Origin: Thermoplasmata archaeon
Lineage (GTDB): Archaea > Thermoplasmatota > Thermoplasmata > Lutacidiplasmatales > UBA184
DNA length: 64,000 bases
NCBI GenBank assembly: GCA_021817605.1
Contig: JAKAUN010000013.1
Location: 1-64,000, forward strand
Direction: 5' to 3'
The translations under genes and the position numbers were made by a program. Every line of letters starts with the position of its first letter. Positions within the stretch are counted from its first letter, which is position 1. The notes beneath the pieces were generated by a model. That model had not been told where the DNA came from, ran no database searches, and saw nothing but the letters and a program-made list of their open reading frames with translations. Positions 57,241 to 64,000 of this stretch are shown piece by piece.

Positions 57241-58272
57241 GTGCGGCACGCTCCTGTCGTCCGGCTTCAGCGCGGGGAGCGCGAGAGGCTGGTGGGCCTC
57301 GCCCGCTCCCCGGCGTCCTCTGCGCGGATCGTCCGACGCGCGCGGACGATCCTCTTGGCGTCCGAGGGGAGCTCGGATCGCGACATCGCCCGAGAGCTCG
57401 CCACGGATCCGGGGACCGTCGCCCTGTGGCGCCGACGCTTCCTCCTCCAACGCGTCCCCGGGCTGGTCCGGGAGGCCCCGCGCGCCGGCCGACCTCCCAC
57501 GACGCCGCCGGCACGCATCCGCGAGATCGTTCGCATGACGCTCGGCCGTCATCCCCCCGGTGGGGGCCCCTGGTCGGCCCGCAGCCTCTCCCGGGCAGCC
57601 GGGGTGAGCAAATCGACCGTCCAGCGGATCTGGAAGGCCCACCAGATCGAGCCGCGTCGGGCCGCCGAGACGCTCCGGCGCAACCCAGGGGCGAAGTTCG
57701 TCGACAAGGTGACGGACCTCGTGGGCCTCTACTTCGACCCTCCGGATCGTGCGATGGCCTTCTCCGTGGACGAGAAGGGCCGCGGGTCGACCCTTTTGCC
57801 CCTCGAACGACGTGCCGTGGAGCGGTTCGCCGAGCACCGGCGGGCCCTCGAGTTCCGTGCCTTCCTCCAGGCGATCGACCGGGAGACGCCGGCGGACCTG
57901 GACGTCCACTTGCTGCTGGAAGGGCGCCTCGCTCCGGCGAGCGCCGAGGTCGAACGGTGGCTCGCCCGCCACCCGCGCTTCTTCCTCCACTTCCTGCCGG
58001 TCGAGCGGGGAGGGCCGAACGTCCTCGACCGCTGGTGGGCCGGCTTCGCGCGTACCCGGCTCCGCGCAGACCAACCGGCCGGGGTCCTGCGTCTCAAGCG
58101 CGCCTTCCGCGATCACTTCGGGAGCCCGGGCTCCGGCGGCCGCCCGTTCGTCTGGACCGCCACCTCCGAGGAGATCCGCGGAGGGCCGGCTCGGGCAGGG
58201 GAGCGACGCACGGACGTCTCCGCCCCGCGAGCTTTTCGGCGTCCCCGGAACGGAGCGTCGTCGACGCCGTAG
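57241..58272 (+). pseudogene. IS630-type transposase relative with lost catalytic residues
   Basis: A 343-residue protein aligned with IS630/ISXO-type transposases: N-terminal helix-turn-helix (SSDRDIARELATDPGTVALWRRRF), a second HTH (WSARSLSRAAGVSKSTVQRIWK), VGLYFDPPDRAMAFSVDEKG with the first acidic residue, ARHPRFFLHF, and PFVWTA near the C-terminus. The segment between LPLER and EFRAFLQ is shorter by about 45 residues than in the family. The second catalytic Asp of LDNYxTH is LLLEGRLAP, and the Glu of NxVExFF is NVLDRWW. The frame is intact, so either decay or domestication to DNA binding is possible. No inverted repeats are evident. Confidence 0.7.
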
Positions 58273-58299
58273 GCCCGAAGGGCGAGAGAGCCCCGGGGT

Positions 58300-61200
58300 T
58301 TACGCAGAACCGCCGCTCTCGGCCCGCGCCGCCCGGGGGGCCGCGTCGGTCTCGAGGGGGCCTTCGAGCCCGCGCAGGAGGCGCTCGCGCTCGGTAGGCG
58401 TCAGGAGGTGGGGGTCGATATGCACCCAGAGCCTGGTCTCCGAGGCCCTAGCCGCCCGGTCGATCTCTCGCAGGAACTCGGCGACCGCAGGGACGCCGTG
58501 GATCTGCGCGAGGTACTCGATCCCCTCCAGGAAGACGGCGCTGACCTGCTCGTCGCGGATCGCCGCGAGGACCCGATGGGTCACGGCGGACAGGTCGCTC
58601 GGGTGGACCGAGAGCTCGCGCCGAAGGTTGGTCAGCCACAGGACGGTCACCGGCCTCGGACCGACGTGGGCTCGCACCCGCTCGGGAGCCTCGCGGACGA
58701 CCGCGAGCCCCCGGTGGCCCGCCGCGGTGGCGTCCAGGAACGGTCCTAGGGCCTCGAGCAGCGAGCTCGACGTGTCAAGCTCCATGCTACGGTGGCTTGG
58801 CGTAAGGGACCGTTTCGGAGGATGTAGCCCGTCGGTCCCGTCTGTCGCGACGGCTTCCCCTTCCGGGGAGCCGGCCGGCGTCGCGGGCTCCCGCGCGAGC
58901 GGTTCGCGCGGAACGGCGGGTCCTGGCCTGGCGAGGCTTGCCGACGGACCGGGGCTGCTACCGTAGAGTGGCCCGGGCGCCACGGCGTCGCGAGCCGGCG
59001 CGACCCCTTCGGGAGGTTCCCGGGGGACTCTGTGGGCATCGGGCCGTGGCACGGCCCTTCCGGCCCTGCGGAAGATCTCCGCGGCGACGGGGCGGCCGAA
59101 CCCGGGCAGCCCCGCGAGGCGCTCGAACTCGGCTGTTTCCACCTGGTCGACCGAGCGGAGGCCCGCCTCCCAGGCGTTCGCGACCTTGCTCGGACCGAGC
59201 ACCGGCCGCTCGAGGCGCTGCGTGAGCCTCTCGGCGAGCGAGCGGATCTCGTCCTCTCGGGCGATGACGGCCTCGTCGGTGAAGTCGATCTCCTCCGGGC
59301 CCGACAGCAACGGCAGAGGGGGAGGCGGGACGCGGGGCGCGCGTCCGCCGCGGCGACGTGCCTTTTCCGCGCGGGAGTGGACCGGGGTCTCGGGAAGGTC
59401 GACGGACCATCGCGCGCCGGTTCGGGTCCGGCCGACGACGCGGTTGGGCACGCGCTCGGGCGGCTCGCCGGTCGCGACCGAAAGCTCGCGCAGTCCGAGG
59501 AGGGCGACGATCTCGTCGCTGCGGGCGTGGAGCTCCGTGGCGAGCGGCTCGGGAGCGTGTACCGCGGCGACCGGACCGTCGGAGGCCGGGGGCTCCCGCG
59601 AGGAGTCATCACGCAGGCGACGGGCGACCCGCCGGACGAGCCAGCGGGCGTCGGTCGAGAGACCGGCTCCCGGCACGGACCGGTGGGGCCCATCCCCCGG
59701 CAGCTCGACGAAGAGCTCACCGAGCGAGCACGGCGTGCGGACCACCCCGACCGGCAGCTCCTCGGCCAGCCGGAGCATCGAGGAGGGTACCGTGTGGGTG
59801 AGCCCCCCGACGACCACCGAGATCCCGCGCAACGGGTCTCCGTCCTCCGGCCCGCGCACAGGCAGCTGCTTGAGGAGGTGCAGCACCTGCGGCGCGATCG
59901 TCGGATAGGCCTTCGTGATCTCGGCCTCGTCCGGGACGACGCGTCGGCGTCGCCCCGGCCAGGGTGCCCTGGGGCTAGCGACCTCGAGACGCCGGAGCCG
60001 GGCGAGGCGCTCGAGGAGGAGGTGGTCGGCACGCAGCCTCTCGCCGACCCCCTCGTCCTCGACGACGACCGCGGCAAAGGGGATCTCGGCCTCGGCGGGA
60101 AGCTGGAGGTCGCGACGGAGGCGCGCGGTCGCCCGAAGGAGCGCCTCCCACTCTTCCCAGCGGAGGACCAGCTCCTCGTCGACCGCGGGCCCTTCCGGGG
60201 AAAGCGGCTCTTCTTCGAAGATGGTCGACGCCTCGGGGCGGAAGATGCGGTAGAGCGCCTCGGCCGTGAACGGTGCCACGGGGGCGAGAAGGGGGCTCAC
60301 GGAGAGCAGGAGCTCGCCCAGGGTCGCTAGGACCGCCCTACGGCCCGGCGCGCCGAGAGGCCCGGCCCGGCGCTCCCGGACGAGCGCCCGGTAGCTTTCG
60401 AGATCCTGGTCGAGGAAGCGCGTCACGGCACGGTAGGCCTCCCCGGGCCGGTACCCCTCGTAGAGCGCGATCGCGTCCCGCGCGGCGCGCGCCCAGCGCG
60501 CGAGGACGGCGCGGTCCTCGATCTCGGGACGGGCTCCGAGGTCGGCGACCCGTTCCGCCACCGCACGGCGCAGCGCCTCGTCGGACTCGGCCGCGACCTC
60601 CCGCCCCAGCGCCACGAGCCGCGCGAGACGTCGCTGCTCCTGGCGCGCGCGCTCCTCGAGGGCCGGGCCGGACGGCTCGCGCGGCCCGCTCCCGACGATC
60701 GCGGCGCGGAGCGCATCGGCCCCCCGCTCGCGCACGAGCTCGGCGAGGTCGACCGGCCCGACCGTCGGCACGACCGTGAGGCCGACCTCGCCGACGGTCT
60801 CCCCGAGCGCGGCCATCGCGACCAGGTGATGCACGAGCGACGGACTCCGCCGCCGGTCGCCGAGGTAGAGACGCACGAGCGCCTCGGGATGGTCCGGGTC
60901 CCGGCCCGCCCAGGCCGCGAGGGCCCCCTCGAACGACGGAAGAAGCCGGCGTCGCACCGGGACGCGGAGCCCGCCGCAGCGGCAGGTCTCGCCTGCGCCC
61001 GGGACGTCCAGCCGGTCGCATCGCCCGCACTCGAGCAGGACGAAGCTTCCCTCGCCGGAGGCGCTCACCGTCTCGCTCACCGGCCACGGCGTGACCTCGA
61101 GCTGGGCGAGGGGCGGCTCGCCGGGAAGGAGACGCGCGTAGCGGTCGGTGAGCTCGGTCGGGAGGCGGGCGAGATCGATCCGCCAGGCCTGGCCGGGAAC

Positions 61201-62319
61201 CCAGACGAGGGTCCGGCCGCAGACCCCGCAGTGCGGCACCCCCCGCAGCACCCGAAGGCGCGCGAGCACGCTCCCTCCCTCGGTGAGGTCGCGGGCGACG
61301 AACTCGTTGGCCGTGGCGAGGTCGAGGCCAGCGTACTTGTGCTGGAGGGCGAGCTCGAAGCCTCCGTGAGGGTTGAGGAGCGGCCAGCCGGCGATCCCGA
61401 GCCGCTCGGCGATCTGGCTGTCGGGGCCGCCGTGCCCGGGCACGAGCGGGATGATCCCGGTGCCGATGTCGCCGACGTCCCGCACCGCCTGGACCGTGCC
61501 GGCGGGCGGCTCGAGCGTCGCGCCCTCGGGGAACTCGTGCCGCAGAGGGTAGAGATAGCGACGGCCGACGAGCTCCCGTCCGCGCAGCTCGCGGACGATC
61601 GAGAACTCAGCGCCCGCGAGCCAAGTGGAGAGGCGGTCGACCGACGAGCGGGAGAGCAGGAGCCGCGCCTTCGACCCGTCCCTGCGATAGTCGGCGACGA
61701 CGTAGCCGAGCTCGGGGTTCACCAGGAGGGCGCTCGTCGCCAGAAGGCGCCAGGGAGCGTCCACCCACGCGACCGCGTCCACGGCCCCGTCGGCACCCGG
61801 TAGCGGGAACCGGACGAGGTAGGTGTCTCCGACCTCCTCCTGGTAGATCGTCCGCTCCGGGCTGCGGGGCGAGGCGCACCCCGGGCAGAGCCGGACCGGC
61901 CCGTCCCGCAGCACCACCACGCCCCGGCGGGCGAGGCGCTCGAGGAGCGCCTGGACCCCGGTAGAGCGGTCGGCGGCGTCCCAGGGGTGGCCCTGGGCTC
62001 CTCCGGTCCAGACCCCGAGCGCAGCGAGGAGATCCGCGAACCCCGGGGCGATGGCGGCGGGGTCGCCTATCGGGCGGAGGGAGCCGACAACGCGTCGCCC
62101 GCGCAGGAGGAGATACCGTGCCTCGACATCGGCCCGGATCGACCGCAGGGCGACCTGCAGGGCAGGGTCGCCGGGGGCGAAGCCCCCGAGCAGCTGGCGG
62201 ACGAGCGGTCCGTCCGGAGGGCCAAGGACGCCGGAGGGCGGCGGCAGGGACCGCTCGGCCCATCTCCGCCGCCCCTCGGCCTCGGCCTCCGAGGTCTCCC
62301 GAGGTGGAAGGGGGCTCAT
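58300..62319 (-). CDS. isoleucyl-tRNA synthetase-like protein lacking HIGH/KMSKS, fused to HhH and DUF835
   Basis: A 1,339-residue protein following class Ia IleRS. Residues 33-170 correspond to the catalytic core (LGPPDGPLV, RRGVVVLRDGPVRLCPGCASP, EVGDTYLVRFPL); 175-400 to the CP1 editing domain (ELVGRRYLYPLRHEFPE, DIGTGIIPLVPGHGGPD, ATANEFVARDL); 500-545 the region that should hold KMSKS; about 600-960 the anticodon-binding and C-terminal parts. No HIGH or KMSKS sequence exists. Cys pairs are at 145/148, 364/367, 431/434, 446/448. Residues 1040-1092 look like helix-hairpin-helix, and 1180-1320 match DUF835 (VLWLTNL, VFLEGIEYLAQIHG, LWVHIDPHLL). It is presumably not a tRNA ligase; a tRNA-binding, editing or signalling role is inferred. 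ATG at 62319 is preceded by a TATA-like GGCTATTCTC about 31 bp away. Confidence 0.8.
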   Translation of the reverse strand: MSPLPPRETSEAEAEGRRRWAERSLPPPSGVLGPPDGPLVRQLLGGFAPGDPALQVALRSIRADVEARYLLLRGRRVVGSLRPIGDPAAIAPGFADLLAALGVWTGGAQGHPWDAADRSTGVQALLERLARRGVVVLRDGPVRLCPGCASPRSPERTIYQEEVGDTYLVRFPLPGADGAVDAVAWVDAPWRLLATSALLVNPELGYVVADYRRDGSKARLLLSRSSVDRLSTWLAGAEFSIVRELRGRELVGRRYLYPLRHEFPEGATLEPPAGTVQAVRDVGDIGTGIIPLVPGHGGPDSQIAERLGIAGWPLLNPHGGFELALQHKYAGLDLATANEFVARDLTEGGSVLARLRVLRGVPHCGVCGRTLVWVPGQAWRIDLARLPTELTDRYARLLPGEPPLAQLEVTPWPVSETVSASGEGSFVLLECGRCDRLDVPGAGETCRCGGLRVPVRRRLLPSFEGALAAWAGRDPDHPEALVRLYLGDRRRSPSLVHHLVAMAALGETVGEVGLTVVPTVGPVDLAELVRERGADALRAAIVGSGPREPSGPALEERARQEQRRLARLVALGREVAAESDEALRRAVAERVADLGARPEIEDRAVLARWARAARDAIALYEGYRPGEAYRAVTRFLDQDLESYRALVRERRAGPLGAPGRRAVLATLGELLLSVSPLLAPVAPFTAEALYRIFRPEASTIFEEEPLSPEGPAVDEELVLRWEEWEALLRATARLRRDLQLPAEAEIPFAAVVVEDEGVGERLRADHLLLERLARLRRLEVASPRAPWPGRRRRVVPDEAEITKAYPTIAPQVLHLLKQLPVRGPEDGDPLRGISVVVGGLTHTVPSSMLRLAEELPVGVVRTPCSLGELFVELPGDGPHRSVPGAGLSTDARWLVRRVARRLRDDSSREPPASDGPVAAVHAPEPLATELHARSDEIVALLGLRELSVATGEPPERVPNRVVGRTRTGARWSVDLPETPVHSRAEKARRRGGRAPRVPPPPLPLLSGPEEIDFTDEAVIAREDEIRSLAERLTQRLERPVLGPSKVANAWEAGLRSVDQVETAEFERLAGLPGFGRPVAAEIFRRAGRAVPRPDAHRVPREPPEGVAPARDAVAPGPLYGSSPGPSASLARPGPAVPREPLAREPATPAGSPEGEAVATDGTDGLHPPKRSLTPSHRSMELDTSSSLLEALGPFLDATAAGHRGLAVVREAPERVRAHVGPRPVTVLWLTNLRRELSVHPSDLSAVTHRVLAAIRDEQVSAVFLEGIEYLAQIHGVPAVAEFLREIDRAARASETRLWVHIDPHLLTPTERERLLRGLEGPLETDAAPRAARAESGGSA

Positions 62320-62573
62320 CCGGAGTTCGACCCACCCCTTGGCCCGAGAATAGCCTCGGGCCCATGAATAAACCCTCCTTGGGCCGGGAACCTCCCCCGG
62401 CCATCTCCCGGCAGACCGAGTGCGCGAGCTTCCCCCGGTCCCCCTCGCTCCGGTGAAGGGCAGGGGCAGATCCTCTCCGAGTTCAGGAGCGACGGATCGT
62501 TGGGCTCCCGATCGAGCGCTTCGAGGCAGCAACGTTTATGCGACCGAGTCCGTCCCGCCGGCGAGGGCGCACG

Positions 62574-62960
62574 ATGGCCTGGACGCAGCAGGAGGTCCGC
62601 GAGCTCAAGGAGGGCCGCTACATGCTCATCGACGAGGAGCCGTGCCGGATCCTCAGCATCCAGACCTCCAAACCGGGGAAACACGGCGAAGCGAAGGCGA
62701 GGATCGACGCGGTGGGCCTCTTCGACGGCTCGAAGCGGAGCGTTGTGTTCCCGGTGAAGCACAAGGTGCAGGTCCCCATCATCGGCAAGCGCCAGGCACA
62801 GATCCTCTCCCTCGGCGCCGCCGAGGTCCAGCTCATGGACCTCGAGAGCTACGAGACGTTCACCCTGCCGGTCGACGCCGAGACGAAGGAGACGCTCACC
62901 CCGGGCGGCGAGGTCCAGTACCTCGACGCGATGGGCAAGCGGCGGATCACCCGCAGCTGA
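62574..62960 (+). CDS. eif5a: translation initiation factor aIF5A
   Basis: The hypusine-containing factor that helps ribosomes through difficult peptide bonds. The 128-residue protein has the N-terminal SH3-like domain with the hypusination loop [12 protein letters not shown], in which Lys of P-G-K-H-G is modified, and a C-terminal OB fold ([21 protein letters not shown]). ATG at 62574 follows TATA-like CGTTTATG at 62533-62540 by about 37 bp, and the in-frame ATG at 62538 is inside that element, so the shorter start is preferred. Confidence 0.96.
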   Translation: MAWTQQEVRELKEGRYMLIDEEPCRILSIQTSKPGKHGEAKARIDAVGLFDGSKRSVVFPVKHKVQVPIIGKRQAQILSLGAAEVQLMDLESYETFTLPVDAETKETLTPGGEVQYLDAMGKRRITRS

Positions 62961-63013
62961 GCGCGGGGGCTCCGTTCGGGGGCATGGCTCCTACCTCGTC
63001 GCGCCGCGACTCA

Positions 63014-63023
63014 TTATTAATAA
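63014..63023. promoter_or_regulatory. AT-rich 10-bp palindrome, possible promoter
   Basis: TTATTAATAA is perfectly palindromic and the most AT-rich site in the last 20 kb. A plus-strand start about 27 bp on would leave a leader of 60-85 nt before the coiled-coil gene. Confidence 0.45.
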
Positions 63024-63129
63024 AGGGGCCGACGCATCGAATCCGTACCCGCTCCTCCCGTGGGCCGCCCTCGGGCACGCGGGCCTAGGTGGGATCGAGA
63101 TCGTGTCGGGTCCGGGAGGCGCGGGGGCC

Positions 63130-64000
63130 ATGCCCTCGTCACGGCTCGGTCGCATCCTCCAGGAGAAGGCCGAGGCCCTGCGCAAGCGCCGCGGAGGCGC
63201 CGAGGCCGCTCTCAAGGAGGTCGAGTCCCGTGCCGCCATGCTCGCCACTCTCGGCGTCGCCCCGCCGGAGCTCACCGAGGGGCTCGCCCAACTGCGCGAG
63301 CTCGCGCATCGCTCGGACTGGGAGCAGCTCGAGACCCACGCCCGCTCGGTGCTCGTCTCGCTCGCCTCGACCGTCCCGACAGCGATCGAGAGCCGGCGCC
63401 AGCGCACCGAGGAGGAGGCCGCGCGCCTCCGCAGCGCCGGCATCCCGGTCCCGCCGACGCTCTTCGAGCAGCTCCGCGAGCTCTCCGGGCCGGTGAGCGA
63501 GGCGTCCTGGACAGAGACGGTCGGCCGTCTCGCCCGCGTCGAGGAGGAGCTTCGCGCGACCCCGTCCACCTATCTCACGGCCTTCCGTGCCAAGGCCCTC
63601 GAGCTCGCGGGCTGGGCCGGCCTTACCGGCGCTCGCCTCGCGGAGTTCGAGAAAGGGCTTCCCAAGGTGCCGGCGGTCCTCGAGAACGCCCGCGTCGCCG
63701 AGGCGCTCGGGCAGATCCGCCGCCAGGTCGAGGAAGGGCTTCCCGAGGCGTCCCGGCGGCGCCAGGCTGCGCGCGAGGTCGCGGAGGCCGCGCGTGCGAC
63801 CGCCCTGGAGCTCTCGCTCCCGACGGCAGACCTGGACGCCGCCTTGGCCGAGGACGGCCAGGCTCCCTTCGAGAGCTGGCCGACGAGCGTCGCGCGCGTC
63901 GAGGAGACGTCGCAGGCGCTCGGCGAGCAGCTGCGCGCGCGCGCGACCCAGGCGATCGCCAGCCTCCAGGGGGCCCTCCAAGGGCTCGGAGAGTTCGGGG
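63130..64000 (+). CDS. coiled-coil protein, 3' end cut by window
   Basis: The plus frame is open from ATG 63130 to the end of the window (290 codons, no stop). The start RLGRILQEKAEALRKRRGG and long Glu/Arg/Leu heptads such as ESRRQRTEEEAARLR and VEEGLPEASRRRQAAREVAEAARA indicate an extended helical protein; there are no catalytic motifs. An earlier GTG at 63103 is in frame. Third-position G/C is high throughout, supporting coding. Family not recognised; it might be a structural or partitioning-type protein. Confidence 0.6.
   Translation, partial: MPSSRLGRILQEKAEALRKRRGGAEAALKEVESRAAMLATLGVAPPELTEGLAQLRELAHRSDWEQLETHARSVLVSLASTVPTAIESRRQRTEEEAARLRSAGIPVPPTLFEQLRELSGPVSEASWTETVGRLARVEEELRATPSTYLTAFRAKALELAGWAGLTGARLAEFEKGLPKVPAVLENARVAEALGQIRRQVEEGLPEASRRRQAAREVAEAARATALELSLPTADLDAALAEDGQAPFESWPTSVARVEETSQALGEQLRARATQAIASLQGALQGLGEFG

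Noticed and set aside
63024-63100. tRNA-like T-arm CATCGAATCC after the AT-rich palindrome
   Set aside because: The T loop lacks TTC, no acceptor or anticodon stem can be formed, so no tRNA is called.
63139-63981. Minus-strand frame of 280 codons at the end of the window
   Set aside because: It mirrors the coiled-coil gene on the plus strand. The plus frame is open through the window end and has a start following a plausible promoter, so it was preferred, although both are Leu/Glu/Arg rich.
1-64000. CRISPR array, rRNA operon, integrase or prophage
   Set aside because: No repeat-spacer pattern, rRNA sequence, integrase or capsid-type gene was recognised anywhere in the window.

Overview
This is a very GC-rich (roughly 70%) chromosomal segment from an archaeon. 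The archaeal assignment rests on genes seen directly: L1, L10/P0, L12/P1, L15e, L18a/LX, L44e and S27e, aIF2-alpha, aIF5A, Nop5, fibrillarin, Nop10, Pcc1, both prefoldin subunits, FtsY, GINS51, aTrm56, QueC, a PAC2 protein, a mevalonate kinase and a thermopsin. Many genes have a TATA-like element 25-30 bp before the start codon, which points to leaderless mRNAs. A thermopsin, a split MetE and the gene orders suggest Thermoplasmatota, possibly an uncultivated high-GC soil or sediment lineage. That placement is inference.

Layout. 1-2.5 kb: an IS1634/IS4-like insertion sequence, a small Cys4 protein and tRNA-Gln(UUG). 2.6-10.2 kb: pyruvate kinase; a minus-strand operon (TPR protein, BtuF-like protein, M50 protease, metallo-beta-lactamase protein, MFS transporter); divergent prenyl synthase. 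10.2-19.1 kb: prefoldin-beta/Pcc1/adenylosuccinate lyase, carbamate kinase, an asparagine synthase-like PP-loop protein, a GmhB-like phosphatase, a DUF92 membrane protein, QueC, ArgRS and a ThiI-like protein without its PP-loop. 19.1-26.3 kb: L18a, prefoldin-alpha, FtsY, TrmJ, L15e, TOPRIM protein, GINS51, MidA-type methyltransferase, PAC2 protein. 26.4-31 kb: three KaiC/RecA-like genes, two of them with a lost or defective P-loop, next to a HerA/VirB4-like ATPase. 31.1-42.8 kb: informational genes (DRG; PurF-Nop5-fibrillarin; L1-L10-L12; L44e-S27e-aIF2alpha-Nop10-wHTH-Trm56-mevalonate kinase; YchF-like GTPase; PduO-type adenosyltransferase). 42.7-50.7 kb: a more accessory stretch with a Cys-rich small protein, RHH regulator, methyltransferase, M29-like aminopeptidase, helical protein and a very large secreted thermopsin. 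51-54 kb: an MTHFR-like protein plus two MetE-like halves in one operon. 54.6-58.3 kb: PH-domain membrane protein, radical SAM protein, and an IS630-type transposase relic. 58.3-64 kb: the IleRS-like fusion, aIF5A, and a coiled-coil protein cut by the window end.

The most striking item is the 1,339-residue protein at 58300-62319. It follows isoleucyl-tRNA synthetase from the catalytic domain through editing and anticodon-binding regions, but the HIGH and KMSKS signatures are absent. It then continues into a helix-hairpin-helix region and a C-terminal DUF835 domain. Other points: single palindromic TATA boxes placed almost equally far from two divergent start codons; the KaiC-like triplet with one intact P-loop; the ThiI-like protein without PP-loop; and the IS630 derivative that lost its catalytic residues but keeps an archaeal promoter.

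Limits: no database or structure search was run. Family calls rest on motif and order recognition, and promoter calls on base composition and spacing.
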